From assembly GCF_921292975.1 (NCBI RefSeq), contig NZ_CAKLCM010000002.1:744001-808000 (forward strand): DNA of 64,000 nucleotides, read 5' to 3'. Shown one piece after another: positions 10,074-18,442 of the stretch; position 1 is the first letter of the stretch, and the number at the start of each line of letters is the position of its first letter. Below the pieces are notes generated by a model. That model made no database searches, had not been told where the DNA came from, and saw only the letters and a list, made by a program, of their open reading frames with translations. The DNA comes from Vibrio hippocampi (GTDB taxonomy: Bacteria > Pseudomonadota > Gammaproteobacteria > Enterobacterales > Vibrionaceae). Both the position numbers and the translations under genes were made by a program.

Positions 10074-11015
10074 CTATTCATCCTTAGTGAAATTCGCTTC
10101 GCTAAATTGATCAAGGTTATAAGGTGTTTGTTGGTAAACGCAGTAGTTTAACCAGTTCGCAAACAGTAAATGCCCATGACTGCGCCAACTTGCACAAGGC
10201 TTGTTGTCGGGGTTGTTATCGGGATAGTAGTTAAGTGGAATAGCGGGCTCTAGCCCCTCTCCAAGATCGCGAACATACTCATTATGCAGCGTATGGGAGT
10301 CGTATTCAGGATGACCAGTAACAAACACATTACGCTTATCTTTAGTCGCGGCAAGGTAGACTCCGGCGACCTCTGAGGTTGCTAAGATATCGAGGTCGGT
10401 GTTCTGCTCTAAATAGTCGGCAGAAAAGTCGGCATAACGAGAGTGAGGCGCAAGAAAGCTGTCATCAAAGCCACGCAACAGAGCATGGAATGGATCATGA
10501 ATATCGTGTTGGTAAACGCCCGATAGTTTTTCTTTGCGGGTACGCTTAGGTAAGTCATAAAGCAGTTTTAAACCAGCTTGCGCCGCCCAGCAGACATAGA
10601 GCGTTGACGTCACATGCTTATTGGCCCAGTTCATGATGGTTTGCAGGTGCTCCCAATAAATCACATCCTCAAACTGCACAAGACCTAACGGCGCGCCAGT
10701 AATGATCAGTCCATCAAAATTGCGTTCCTTGACCATTTCAAATTGGCGATAAAAGTTATCAAGGTGCTCTGTCGGGGTGTTTTTACTCGGGCGATTGTCA
10801 ATGCGCAGCAGTTCGATATCCACTTGCAGCGGGCTATTGGATAACAGGCGTAAGAACTGAGTTTCGGTCTCAATTTTTTTCGGCATTAAATTGAGGATCA
10901 GCACTTTAAGTGGACGAATTTCCTGTGAAGAAGCACGAGACTCGGACATGACAAAGATGTTTTCATGGCGCAATACATCCGATGCAGGCAGTTGATCTGG
11001 AATCTTAATCGGCAC
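10074..11015 (-). CDS. metA: Homoserine O-succinyltransferase MetA
   Basis: 313 residues, the usual length. It transfers an acyl group from succinyl-CoA (acetyl-CoA in some homologues) to homoserine, the first committed step of methionine synthesis, in the cytoplasm. The catalytic cysteine is Cys142 in [12 protein letters not shown], and His235 and Glu237 in VTGHPEYD complete the triad. The substrate choice between succinyl and acetyl was not resolved by eye. Three tandem MetJ half-sites lie 20 nt before the start codon, so repression by MetJ with S-adenosylmethionine is likely. The gene is monocistronic. Confidence 0.95.
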   Translation of the reverse strand: MPIKIPDQLPASDVLRHENIFVMSESRASSQEIRPLKVLILNLMPKKIETETQFLRLLSNSPLQVDIELLRIDNRPSKNTPTEHLDNFYRQFEMVKERNFDGLIITGAPLGLVQFEDVIYWEHLQTIMNWANKHVTSTLYVCWAAQAGLKLLYDLPKRTRKEKLSGVYQHDIHDPFHALLRGFDDSFLAPHSRYADFSADYLEQNTDLDILATSEVAGVYLAATKDKRNVFVTGHPEYDSHTLHNEYVRDLGEGLEPAIPLNYYPDNNPDNKPCASWRSHGHLLFANWLNYCVYQQTPYNLDQFSEANFTKDE

Positions 11016-11035
11016 AGCTTTCTCCCTAAGCTAAT

Positions 11036-11059
11036 GGTCGTCTGGATGGCTATACTTCT
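11036..11059 (-). promoter_or_regulatory. Three tandem MetJ boxes upstream of metA
   Basis: On the minus strand the contiguous octamers AGAAGTAT, AGCCATCC and AGACGACC match the met-box consensus AGACGTCT at 6, 5 and 6 of 8 positions, with the exact 8-bp register expected for cooperative MetJ dimers. They lie directly upstream of metA. Confidence 0.72.
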
Positions 11060-11190
11060 AAAACTACCGCAAATTTTGTCGAATGTCGATAGTAATTAAA
11101 CGCAAAGTGACACTCAGTGAGTATGGCTTGTTTCTTAGTGTTTTGTTCGGTACTCTGCGCCAAGAATCATAACTGGCAGGATAGAGTTCG

Positions 11191-11562
11191 GTGGCGAAGT
11201 TAACCCTTATTCGAGGTTTACCCGGTTCAGGTAAATCAACATTGGCGAAGACTCTTTCAGGGCATCATCTTGAAGCCGATATGTTCTTTGTCGATCAGCA
11301 AGGGGAATATCAGTTTGACCTAGAGAGGTTGCCAGCGGCGCATCTTTGGTGCCAGCAACAGACAGAACGATTACTGGCTGAGGGCAAGGATGTGGTGGTA
11401 TCGAATACCTTTGTGCGTCGGTGGGAAATGAAACCCTACCAACAGTTGGCAACCAAGTACCGTGCCGAGTTGCAAGTCGTGGTTTGCAGCGGAAATTACC
11501 CCAATGTTCATGGTGTCAGCACGACAACCATTGAAAAGATGCGTCGACGCTGGCAATCATAA
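11191..11562 (+). CDS. Small P-loop kinase-like ATPase (AAA_33 type)
   Basis: 123 residues from a GTG preceded by AGGATAGAG. It opens with a Walker A motif, GLPGSGKST, at residues 9-17, as in small nucleoside or polynucleotide kinases and zeta-toxin-like proteins. A short FFVDQQGEYQFD segment and a VVVSNTFVRRWEM strand follow, the latter resembling the Walker-B/anion-hole region of that group. The protein is short and has no extra domain. Its substrate is unknown. It precedes a DUF3859 gene by 48 nt and may be co-transcribed with it. Confidence 0.65.
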   Translation: MAKLTLIRGLPGSGKSTLAKTLSGHHLEADMFFVDQQGEYQFDLERLPAAHLWCQQQTERLLAEGKDVVVSNTFVRRWEMKPYQQLATKYRAELQVVVCSGNYPNVHGVSTTTIEKMRRRWQS

Positions 11563-11610
11563 AATCGGGCAGTTAAATCACATGCAGTCAATAGAGAGAG
11601 AATCAATAAT

Positions 11611-12048
11611 ATGGCAAGACGTTCAGCGGTGGTCGAAATTGTCTCCTACGGTGTGTATGACACTTGGGATTCAGGATCGAAAGATCTGCCGAAAATCCAG
11701 CAGTTCACCACACAAATTGCCGCGGAGCCTCAAATAGAGTTCGGTTTTATCGTCAATATTAAGAAAGCCAAAGGCGAACGTCTGCGTTATTGCATCACAC
11801 ATCCGGGCATTATCAATAAAAAAGGGCAAACCCTCGCACCTTTTGATGGTGAGGTGCATGTTGGTAGTAACGATTGGGACTTTTATTTGGGTGATACCAT
11901 CCAACTACTGCATCCGATTGATGGCTTAGAAAGCAATCTAGGCGAGTGGCATATGACGATGGAAATCAATGGTCGAGTCGTTGCCGAGAAAACCTTTAAA
12001 GTGGTGGCAAAGGATCAAGGTCAGTTTTGGAAACAGAGAGGCTTTTAA
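11611..12048 (+). CDS. DUF3859-family protein
   Basis: 145 residues. The SYGVYDTWDSGSKDLPK opening, the IEFGFIVNIKKAKG strand and the PGIINKKG turn match my memory of the DUF3859 family, a small beta-rich domain of unknown function in gammaproteobacteria. There is no signal peptide or membrane segment, so it is probably cytoplasmic. It starts 48 nt after the P-loop gene and overlaps the following gene by 22 nt, so all three may form one transcription unit. No function is proposed. Confidence 0.65.
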   Translation: MARRSAVVEIVSYGVYDTWDSGSKDLPKIQQFTTQIAAEPQIEFGFIVNIKKAKGERLRYCITHPGIINKKGQTLAPFDGEVHVGSNDWDFYLGDTIQLLHPIDGLESNLGEWHMTMEINGRVVAEKTFKVVAKDQGQFWKQRGF

Positions 12049-12374
12049 TTCAGCTCAATAGCTTTGTTCATCGGGTCGATAACAAAGCCGAAATCATTCA
12101 ACTGGCGGCACAACACGGTTGTGTGCTTAAGCGTATTCGTCGCTCGCGTCATTGGCAGATTTCAGGAGGGTTAGATCAATTACGTCTCTTTTCCAGCGCG
12201 ATTACTGTCCCTTGGATCAGCGCCAAAATAGAACAAGCGTGTGAGCCATTTAAACCCGCCGTGACCGAGATATTAGAACGCAATCCCGATATATCTGTGA
12301 TGGAGTTGGTACAACAGTCCGGTTGCACTGTGGCTGAGGCGCGGGCTGCTATTGATGAACATGAAGGATTTTAA
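12027..12374 (+). CDS. Small Vibrio protein, possibly the family labelled ribosome-recycling-factor-like
   Basis: 115 residues starting at a TTG inside the previous gene, with AAGG about seven bases upstream. The centre has a basic motif, LKRIRRSRHWQISG, which I associate with a Vibrionaceae family catalogued under a ribosome-recycling-factor name although it is not true RRF (about 185 residues). The C-terminus (ISVMELVQQSGCTVAEARAAID) reads like a helix-turn-helix, and is preceded by a short linker. The chromosomal frr is a separate gene elsewhere in such genomes, so the label says little about function. Nucleic-acid binding is plausible from the basic and helical features only. Confidence 0.5.
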   Translation: METERLLIQLNSFVHRVDNKAEIIQLAAQHGCVLKRIRRSRHWQISGGLDQLRLFSSAITVPWISAKIEQACEPFKPAVTEILERNPDISVMELVQQSGCTVAEARAAIDEHEGF

Positions 12375-12402
12375 CGGCTGCGTATCAAGCAACAGCCGTT
12401 AA
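12371..12402. terminator. Hairpin between convergent genes
   Basis: TTAACGGCTG and CAGCCGTTAA are perfect inverse complements around a 12-nt loop, placed just after the stop of the plus-strand gene and 40 nt from the end of the minus-strand peptidase gene. Neither strand has a long T-run. Confidence 0.5.
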
Positions 12403-12442
12403 TTCAAAACTCAAAGCACAGGACTTGCCTGCGCATTTGTGA

Positions 12443-13558
12443 TTACTTGCTGCTGGTGTAACGAACGATAAAGTCAGTAATGGCGACCATATCGTCTACC
12501 GCGATGTACTCTTCAGTGGTGTGTACTTTCGCCATCCCTGTGGATAGGTTTAGCGTTGGTAGGCCGTTCGCATTGAAGTTGTTGGCATCACTGCCGCCGC
12601 CAGTATGTTTGGTTTGAGCCACAATACCCATATCCGCAAATACCGCTTTGACTTCAACAACCGCAGGATGATCGTCAGCAATCACAAAGGCGTTATAAGC
12701 ACGGTGACAGTCGATCTCCACCTTAGCGCCAAACTTGTCTGCTGATGCTTGCAGCGTTTCAACCATATGAGACACTTGCTTGGTGAGCTTTGCTTCATTG
12801 AGAGAGCGGGTTTCAGCTACAATCTTGATTTCTGGCATCACGATATTGGTCGCTTGACCACCCGAAACGATACCAATGTTAGCCGTGGTTTCTTCATCAA
12901 TGCGCAGCAGTTTCATGTTAGAAATCGCGTCAGCGGCAACCATAGCTGCGCTGATCCCCTCTTCAGGAGCAAGCCCCGCATGAGCTGGACGACCGATAAT
13001 CGTCGCTTCAATGTGTTCTTGACCCGGTGCGCCAGTCACAATCGTGCCGATAGCACCACCGGTATCAAGCACAATCGCTTTATCTGATTGGATATAGGAC
13101 ATATCGAAGAATTCTGAACCATACAGACCACCTTCTTCATGAACGGTAAACGCCACCTCAATGGTTTTGTGCGCGGTGTTGTTTTCTTGAAGACAACGTA
13201 CTGCCTCAATCACTGCCGCAATGCCAGATTTATCATCACCGCCAAGGATGGTATTGCCTTTAGAACGAATAATGCCGTCTTCAATAATGGGTTCAATACC
13301 AATGCCCGGTGTTACTGTGTCCATATGCGCACTGAATACAATGCTACCCTCAAGCTCGCCGTCAAGACGACCATAGACGTTAAAACCGTTGGTGTATTTT
13401 TCTGGAACCGGTAGTTTGCTGACGGCAAAACCGAGCTCGCCGAGTTGTTCACATAAGGTCTCGGCGATGGCTTTCTCATTGCCTGATTCACTGTCAATTT
13501 TTACTAGATCGAAAAAGTGTTCAATCAAGCGCTCTTTATTTACTTGGGTCATAGTCAT
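12443..13558 (-). CDS. M20 family metallopeptidase, PepT-like
   Basis: 371 residues of the M20 di-zinc peptidase family, closest by eye to the PepT-like branch. Metal-site residues are visible: His and Asp in FSAHMDTVTPG near residue 76, GNTILGGDDKSG near 101-112 with the bridging Asp, the catalytic Glu in FTVHEEGGLYGS near 139, Asp in AIVLDTGG near 163, and the final His in MAKVHTTEEY near 344. A lid or dimerisation domain lies between roughly 180 and 290. Cytoplasmic; probably removes N-terminal residues from di- or tripeptides. True PepT is about 410 residues, so I leave the symbol blank. Start ATG, monocistronic. Confidence 0.85.
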   Translation of the reverse strand: MTMTQVNKERLIEHFFDLVKIDSESGNEKAIAETLCEQLGELGFAVSKLPVPEKYTNGFNVYGRLDGELEGSIVFSAHMDTVTPGIGIEPIIEDGIIRSKGNTILGGDDKSGIAAVIEAVRCLQENNTAHKTIEVAFTVHEEGGLYGSEFFDMSYIQSDKAIVLDTGGAIGTIVTGAPGQEHIEATIIGRPAHAGLAPEEGISAAMVAADAISNMKLLRIDEETTANIGIVSGGQATNIVMPEIKIVAETRSLNEAKLTKQVSHMVETLQASADKFGAKVEIDCHRAYNAFVIADDHPAVVEVKAVFADMGIVAQTKHTGGGSDANNFNANGLPTLNLSTGMAKVHTTEEYIAVDDMVAITDFIVRYTSSK

Positions 13559-13660
13559 TACTACCTGTTACAACGAATGCGCGTACTTTACACCGTAATG
13601 ATGGTTAAATTATCTGAGGCAGGTCAATTGTTGTAACTAAAGGTTTATGTTTAGGTTTGA

Positions 13661-13690
13661 GGAGCTAGGAGCTAGGAGCTAGGAGCTAGG
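13661..13690. repeat. Four tandem copies of the 7-bp unit GGAGCTA
   Basis: Four perfect head-to-tail copies followed by GG, in the intergenic space between the lipocalin gene end and the peptidase upstream region. The period is not a multiple of three and it lies outside genes, consistent with slippage. Confidence 0.9.
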
Positions 13691-13714
13691 TGGTAGGGAA
13701 CTGGGTTGATAGGG

Positions 13715-13734
13715 AGGAGCGCGGGGGCGCTCCT
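13715..13734 (-). terminator. GC-rich hairpin after the lipocalin gene
   Basis: AGGAGCGC pairs with GCGCTCCT around a GGGG loop, 14 nt beyond the lipocalin stop codon. There is no U-run, so it may act as a transcript-end stabiliser rather than a classical terminator. Confidence 0.5.
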
Positions 13735-13747
13735 GTTGTTGAGGGAA

Positions 13748-14371
13748 TTAGTTTGTGGTGGCTCTGTCTTGGGCTGGGAAGATGAGTGCGTCGGTATTGA
13801 ATCCTGCGCCGTTGGCGATGGAGATATAGCGGGATAACTGCTGCTCCGAGATGTTGGGAGTGCGAGATAAAATCCAAAAATAGTCGTGATTGGGTCCACT
13901 GACCAGTGACACCGAGTAATCGGGTTCGAGATAGTAGACGATATAACTGCCGTAAAACGGACCAAAGAAAGAGACTTTTAAGTAGCCGACATTATCTTGT
14001 TCAACAAACTTCGCCTTGCCTTCAGCCTCGGACCAGCGATTTTCTACTGTATTCCAGCCTCGATTGATCACCTTAACGCTTCCATCAGCGTTGAGCGTGT
14101 AATTTGCAGTGACATTGGAGAGATTGCGTTCAAAGCTGTGGTCGAGGCGGGCGATTTCGTACCAAGTACCAAGATACGGCTCAAGTTTAAACGAGTTTAC
14201 AGGGGTCACTTTGTCTGGAACACCCGTACACGCGACCAATAACAGCGCAACGAAGACCGCCGCGGGCTTAGAAAGCCACGGTTTAAAATGAGATAGATTG
14301 AATGGAAACATTGCTGTTTGAGACCGTTTCTTTTTAGCCATTTTCTTTTTAGACACTTTCATTTTAGACAT
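13748..14371 (-). CDS. blc: Outer-membrane lipoprotein lipocalin (Blc-like)
   Basis: 207 residues from the ATG that follows AAGGAG; an upstream in-frame ATG (14398) is poorer. The first 25 residues are strikingly lysine-rich (MKVSKKKMAKKKR) and lead into a hydrophobic signal ending in a lipobox, LLVACTG, so the protein is probably processed by LspA and anchored to the outer membrane. The mature part has the lipocalin signature YLGTWYEIARLDHSFERN and the second conserved region with SGPNHDYFWILSRTP. Blc-type lipocalins bind lysophospholipids or fatty acids. The basic extension is unusual for a signal peptide; translation could begin further in, at the Met before FPFNLSHF. Confidence 0.85.
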   Translation of the reverse strand: MSKMKVSKKKMAKKKRSQTAMFPFNLSHFKPWLSKPAAVFVALLLVACTGVPDKVTPVNSFKLEPYLGTWYEIARLDHSFERNLSNVTANYTLNADGSVKVINRGWNTVENRWSEAEGKAKFVEQDNVGYLKVSFFGPFYGSYIVYYLEPDYSVSLVSGPNHDYFWILSRTPNISEQQLSRYISIANGAGFNTDALIFPAQDRATTN

Positions 14372-14600
14372 AGATAACTCCTTCTGCTCTATGCCCAAAT
14401 TACCTCTGAATTCTGCATGTTGAGGTTACTTGGGAATACATCTTTCCTTTAACTTTATCATGCACTTTCGAAGATTCGAGTCAAAGGGCGCATTTAATCA
14501 AATTATTGCCTTGAGGTAACTTGGTTACATACGCTTTGGATGACAAAAAGTAGTGTAGGGTGATATTCTGCGTTTTAATAGTGATTATAACGGTGTTCTG

Positions 14601-15272
14601 ATGGTCGAAATCTTTATCGTACTTGCCTTATTGGTGACCTTCTCTTTTGTTGCACTTAAATATTTTGTAAAACAAGAAGATACTAAAACTTATCAATACA
14701 AAGTCAAAGGTCCAATCATGTCTGCTCAGCAGACAGCGTTTTACAATGCTCTAAAAGAAGCCGTGGGTGAGCATGGTGTGATTGTTTCTAAGGTGAATAT
14801 GTCCACCATTATTACGCCTAAACAGCAAGCGAACAAAAAACAGTGGTTTATAGCCAACAACTTGATCGCCAAAAGCTACTTTGATTTTGTCGTCTGTGAC
14901 CCTAGAACCATGCAGGTGCGCGTCATTATTGAATATGATAATGGTGATAAACTGCACCCGGGAAAGGTTGAACGCCAAAAGTTGATCATGCAGGTCTGTA
15001 AGTCAGCCGGTATTCCTCTGATTGGTGCAAGCGTGAAACTGAGCTACCAAGTGAGTAAGCTACGCAGATTGTTGGCGGCTCATATCGACCTAATCGAGCC
15101 GGAGAAAGAAGTGCGTTTTTGTAAACGTTGCGGCAGTCCGATGACTATCAAGACCGCCGCGCAAGGTGAGTTTAAAGGTCGTCGCTTCTTTACCTGCAGC
15201 CGCCACCCTGCATGCCAATATACTGAAAACTATAATGTTGTGTTTGAGGACGAGAACCTGCCGCTTCAATAG
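14601..15272 (+). CDS. Membrane-anchored DUF2726 protein with topoisomerase-type zinc finger
   Basis: 223 residues. One N-terminal helix (IFIVLALLVTFSFVALKYFV) anchors it to the inner membrane. A DUF2726 domain of restriction-endonuclease-like fold follows at about 35-155; QQTAFYNALKEAV, FDFVVCDP and VRVIIEYDNGDKLHP are its typical elements. A C4 zinc finger like those at the end of topoisomerase I lies at about 173-210 (FCKRCGSPM ... FFTCSRHPACQY). Such proteins are widespread in Vibrio and Shewanella with no established role; nucleic-acid binding is likely from the zinc finger. Single gene, followed by the tRNA pair. Confidence 0.8.
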   Translation: MVEIFIVLALLVTFSFVALKYFVKQEDTKTYQYKVKGPIMSAQQTAFYNALKEAVGEHGVIVSKVNMSTIITPKQQANKKQWFIANNLIAKSYFDFVVCDPRTMQVRVIIEYDNGDKLHPGKVERQKLIMQVCKSAGIPLIGASVKLSYQVSKLRRLLAAHIDLIEPEKEVRFCKRCGSPMTIKTAAQGEFKGRRFFTCSRHPACQYTENYNVVFEDENLPLQ

Positions 15273-15414
15273 CCCAAAGCTAGGTGATGGGTTTGGGTAA
15301 AGTATAAAAAAGCCTCGAATTGATGACTAATGCAGCAAACGGGCGTAAAAAAGCAAAAATCTACTTGCACAGCACCGTGAGGGTGGTTAATATCCCTCTC
15401 GTTCTCAAGATAAT

Positions 15415-15491
15415 GCGTCCGTAGCTCAGTTGGTTAGAGCACCACCTTGACATGGTGGGGGTCGGTGATTCGAGTTCACTCGGACGCACCA
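15415..15491 (+). tRNA. tRNA-Val(GAC)
   Basis: 77 nt including an encoded CCA. The acceptor arms GCGTCCG/CGGACGC pair fully, the D arm has AGCTCAGTTGGTTAGAGC, the anticodon loop is CTTGACATG (GAC) and the T loop is TTCGAGT. Confidence 0.95.
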
Positions 15492-15527
15492 TCCTGACTG
15501 CATAAGTAGTCAAAGAACACATAATTT

Positions 15528-15604
15528 GGGTCCGTAGCTCAGTTGGTTAGAGTACTACCTTGACATGGTAGGGGTCACCAGTTCGAATCTGGTCGGACCC
15601 ACCA
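15528..15604 (+). tRNA. tRNA-Val(GAC), second copy and probable island attachment site
   Basis: 77 nt with encoded CCA, acceptor GGGTCCG/CGGACCC and anticodon GAC. It differs from its neighbour mainly in the acceptor and T stems. An integrase remnant begins 190 nt after its 3' end, the arrangement of elements inserted at tRNA 3' ends. Confidence 0.96.
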
Positions 15605-15612
15605 AATTATAG

Positions 15613-15643
15613 AAAAACCCGTCTTTTTAGGCGGGTTTTTCTT
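15613..15643 (+). terminator. Terminator after the tRNA-Val pair
   Basis: AAAAACCCGTC pairs with GGCGGGTTTTT across a six-base loop, with the T-run on the 3' side. Confidence 0.88.
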
Positions 15644-15794
15644 TGCCTGAAATAAAGTCATCGCCTGAAACAAAATCATCTTGCCGTCCTCTCCGTATAT
15701 CGTTTTGATTAAAAATTCACTGTTTTGAATATTCGAAATCTCGAAATTTAGGGGGGTGGTAAAAGGGTGGTAATATACAGTAGTTTTCAAACCG

Positions 15795-16237
15795 CTAAAT
15801 TGCCACGCTAATGGGCGGAACCTTATGCCATTCTACGTCATTTTTATCGGTGTAAATCTGAGTTGTCTTATCGCTTGCATGTGCCATGCGTTGTCGTGGA
15901 TTTATGCCCATTTCATCAATTAATTTTGCTGATAATCGACGGATCTCATGAAAAGTAGGGCGCTTTGCTTTTTCTGCATGATCATACAGTCCAAGACCAT
16001 CGCGTATTGCCGAGAACGTTTTACTGATCATCCTGCTTGTCACTGATAACGGTGATCACATTGATTGGAGATCTCATTATTTTTGATGGGTTTGCGATGT
16101 ACGACGTAAGGGCAAAGAAGTCTGTCGGTTTTCGATAGTTCCACAATATCTTTAATAGCTTGTGTCACTGGTATTGCGACATAAGGTGTTTTCGCGTTTT
16201 CGCGTTTTCGCGCTCGTGAATCATAACGGAGCGCCAT
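15795..16237 (-). pseudogene. Decayed lambda-type tyrosine integrase
   Basis: Two reading frames on the minus strand together give the C-terminal half of a tyrosine recombinase like lambda Int. The upstream part (ending 16040) has RKRENAKTPYVAIPVT and the following strand-helix region. The downstream part has the catalytic TFHEIRRLSAKL, a degraded second box (RMAHASDK instead of the usual LLGHKS), and the nucleophile region TTQIYTDKNDVEW. The two halves are out of frame near 16040, and nothing resembling the N-terminal DNA-binding half remains to the right of 16237. It marks an element that once entered at the neighbouring tRNA-Val and can no longer move itself. Confidence 0.82.
16189..16212. 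repeat. Three tandem copies of TTTTCGCG inside the integrase remnant
   Basis: Three perfect 8-bp units. Because 8 is not a multiple of three, gain or loss of a unit shifts the reading frame of the integrase remnant in which it lies. Confidence 0.85.
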
Positions 16238-16366
16238 TTAGAAATGCTCGCATCATCAAAGAGTATCTTGACGCTAGATTAACTGAGTTAACCGGTCTTG
16301 ATGCTGTTGCTCCGCTGTCTGGGTTAGATGATGTGTGCTGCCACTATGGTCATGCATTTTTAACAT

Positions 16367-16394
16367 TTGATCTGTGTGTATTGGTGTGTATAAT
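16367..16394 (+). promoter_or_regulatory. hicAB promoter
   Basis: TTGATC at 16367-16372 and a perfect TATAAT at 16389-16394 with a 16-bp spacer; predicted start near 16401, about 18 nt before the hicA ATG. HicB usually represses such promoters; I do not see a clear palindrome. Confidence 0.7.
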
Positions 16395-16418
16395 TAATTG
16401 TGTTGATTAGGAGGATAT

Positions 16419-16601
16419 ATGAAATCAGCTGACCTAATCAAAGACTTGCGCAAAGCTGGTTGTGAACTAAAAAGGCAGGGCAAGGGGAGTCATCAAATAT
16501 GGTACTCGCCAATAACAGGAAAGACGTTTCCAGTCCCACACCCTAAAGGCTCACTACCAGTCGGAATCGTTAAGTCGATTAAAAAAGCAGCGGGCATCTA
16601 G
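16419..16601 (+). CDS. hicA: HicA-family mRNA interferase toxin
   Basis: 60 residues, typical HicA length, with a strong AGGAGG ribosome site. The double-stranded-RNA-binding-like fold is recognisable: SADLIKDLRKAGCELKRQGKGSH with catalytic His25, then IWYSPITGKTFPVPHPKG and the C-terminal helix GIVKSIKKAAG. HicA toxins cleave mRNA and block translation until HicB binds them. It is directly followed by the antitoxin gene 27 nt downstream and has its own promoter. The toxin looks intact: length, His and ribosome site are all present. Confidence 0.9.
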   Translation: MKSADLIKDLRKAGCELKRQGKGSHQIWYSPITGKTFPVPHPKGSLPVGIVKSIKKAAGI

Positions 16602-16628
16602 CTCGCTGCAACCTTGGAGGAAGGGTTT

Positions 16629-17054
16629 ATGTTATTTTCAGTCGGTATCGAACTACCTAAAGAGGACGATCAAGCGTTTGGCTTGGTTGTCCCTGCGTTA
16701 TGTGATGCTAATTATGGTTGCTTTAGTGCGGCGGATAAGGAAAGCGAGATCCCATCGATGGTGAAAGAGGCTGTTATTGATATGGTCGAAGCCATGATTG
16801 AAGACAGCTATCCGCTATTGAATGTCAATGATAAGGGTGTTTTATATTATCGTGCGCATGATGACTATGCTTATTGTGACGCTTGGTTATTATTAGATAT
16901 TGATCTGTCTGACTTTGAAGGCAAACCAAAGCGCATCAATATCAGCATGCCAGATACGCTTATAGCTCGAATTGATGAATACGTAAAATCATCAAATGAA
17001 TATAAAGATAGAAGCCACTTTTTAGCGACCGCAGCAAGGCATGAAATGAGATAA
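16629..17054 (+). CDS. hicB: HicB-family antitoxin
   Basis: 141 residues from the ATG after GGAGGAAGGG; a TTG 15 nt upstream (16614) overlaps that ribosome site and is unlikely. The N-terminal half is the HicB partial RNase-H-like fold, here divergent (FSVGIELPKEDDQAFGLVVPALCD). The C-terminal KRINISMPDTLIARIDEYV followed by RSHFLATAARHEM is a ribbon-helix-helix DNA-binding domain, which should bind the hicAB promoter. It neutralises HicA. The order toxin then antitoxin is normal for hicAB. Confidence 0.85.
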   Translation: MLFSVGIELPKEDDQAFGLVVPALCDANYGCFSAADKESEIPSMVKEAVIDMVEAMIEDSYPLLNVNDKGVLYYRAHDDYAYCDAWLLLDIDLSDFEGKPKRINISMPDTLIARIDEYVKSSNEYKDRSHFLATAARHEMR

Positions 17055-17103
17055 AAACACAGTTAACGCTATATTTAAGAAAGCAGAACGGCTAACCAGC
17101 AGC

Positions 17104-17262
17104 ATGGTAGAGCTTCCAGATTTATACTGCCAACACATCTTGCTCACCGTAGAAGGCGGTAAAGTTGAAGCAATAGTTATGGTGTCAGGAAGCCCTCATG
17201 ATATGGGGGCTTTGTTGGTTGTTCGTACCCAGAATGTGACTAGAACGGACAGGTTGCCCTAA
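17104..17262 (+). CDS. 52-codon ORF, possibly the remnant of a longer element gene
   Basis: The open frame reads back past the ATG to a TGA near 17050 with coding-like sequence (NTVNAIFKKAERLTSS) but no better start codon, so the gene may have lost its beginning. The body (MVELPDLYCQHILLTVEGG, then VEAIVMVSG) looks like a small soluble protein and I do not recognise it. There is no strong ribosome site. It lies between hicB and the RES gene and may be prophage-derived. Confidence 0.35.
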   Translation: MVELPDLYCQHILLTVEGGKVEAIVMVSGSPHDMGALLVVRTQNVTRTDRLP

Positions 17263-17393
17263 ATTGTATCTGCCCATTTTTAAGCTAGCGAACATATCTA
17301 TCACAGTCCGCTGATGGAAACTTGACCTATTTTTTCTTATCAGTGTATTGTCTAGCTAAAGTGGATACTTACAAGAATAGGTAAAGGCATTTT

Positions 17394-18143
17394 ATGAGTT
17401 TTAAATCATGGGCTAGCTATATGCAGTTCAATCACTCAGTCAAACACAAATCACGATACGTTCTTGATAGTGACTCACAGAACTTTTTGGAGGGAATAAA
17501 AGACACATGTGCTAATCGAGTTAAAGTAATCGAGCCAAACTCAGTCCTGTGGCGAGCACAAATGGGACACAACACCGTACCTTTTATTCAGAATGATATT
17601 GAAGTAGATGATATGTTTGTTCCTTATCCTGAATCGCGTATGAGACCTTTGGAAGACAGTGCAACGGAGGGCAGAGCCAACCCAAAGGGAATTCCTTGTT
17701 TATATGTTGCTTCAGACAAAGAAACGGCTATGTCAGAGATACGCCCTTGGTTAGGTTCAACTGTTTCCGTCGCTAATTTTTCAAATAGAAAGGCGCTTAA
17801 AGTAATAGATTGTTCAAAATATCATAATGGTACGTTACCGTTTTTCTTTGCAGAACCTGATGATGCAAAGAAAATAGAAGCTGTTTGGACGCATATTGAT
17901 AAAGCCTTCTCTGAGCCTGTAGCTAATAGTGACCAAAAATCGGATTATGCTCCCACTCAAATCATTGCTGAGTTAATAAAGTCTTTAAGTTATGACGGAA
18001 TCGCATTTAAAAGCTCATTATGTACAGGACTGAATCTCGCTTTATTTGATTTGGATTGTGTGGACTTTAATAGCTCCAACCTATTTAAAGTTAACAGCAT
18101 TAATTTTTCATTTAAAAATCATGATGATGAACGTTTCATGTAG
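17394..18143 (+). CDS. RES-domain protein (possible NAD-degrading toxin family)
   Basis: 249 residues. The three residues that name the RES family appear in order: Arg in VLWRAQMG near residue 53, Glu in ETAMSEIRPWLG near 117, and Ser in GIAFKSSLCTGLNLALF near 205. RES toxins paired with Xre antitoxins degrade NAD+, and longer RES proteins also occur alone. Here there is no Xre gene next to it, and the N-terminal 45 residues are outside the core. The sequence is AT-rich relative to the flanking core genes, as is the whole island. A poor ribosome site (AGGTAAAGG) lies about 10 nt upstream. Toxicity is inference. Confidence 0.72.
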   Translation: MSFKSWASYMQFNHSVKHKSRYVLDSDSQNFLEGIKDTCANRVKVIEPNSVLWRAQMGHNTVPFIQNDIEVDDMFVPYPESRMRPLEDSATEGRANPKGIPCLYVASDKETAMSEIRPWLGSTVSVANFSNRKALKVIDCSKYHNGTLPFFFAEPDDAKKIEAVWTHIDKAFSEPVANSDQKSDYAPTQIIAELIKSLSYDGIAFKSSLCTGLNLALFDLDCVDFNSSNLFKVNSINFSFKNHDDERFM

Positions 18144-18442
18144 TAAACACATCAAGTTGATTCGTAACACTTAGAGACTTTTTAATACTAAACAGTGATG
18201 GCTAACCATAGGAAGTCACTAGCAAGGTTTGGGCGTGCTTTAACCTGTGAGTGGGCTTACTTTTTCTCATTGTTACGCCACTAGCTAGGTAGCCTAATTA
18301 ACGGTGCTAATATATTGATTTTCTCTTGCTAAGTTGTCTCAATTTTGGTTTGTGTATAATGAAAGCCCTAGTGAATTTGAACCGGTGTTCGTCGTGGCTC
18401 TGTTTGCTGCGGAGCTATCACCTGAACATAGAGAAAATAGTA
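18144..18442 (+). promoter_or_regulatory. Region upstream of the HEPN gene with a perfect -10
   Basis: TATAAT at 18355-18360 with TTGTCT at 18334-18339 (15-bp spacing, short) predicts a transcript starting near 18367 with a leader of about 75 nt. This start lies after the upstream limit of the open frame and supports translation from 18443. Nothing else is recognised in the 300 nt. Confidence 0.5.

Noticed and set aside
15575..15790. 71-codon minus-strand ORF
   Set aside because: Overlaps the tRNA-Val 3' end and its terminator; no coding pattern.
16162..16410. 82-codon plus-strand ORF with an RIIKEYLDARLTELTGLD stretch
   Set aside because: Its first part is antisense to the integrase remnant. 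The later part looks faintly coding and may be a phage-gene scrap, but there is no start or recognised family.
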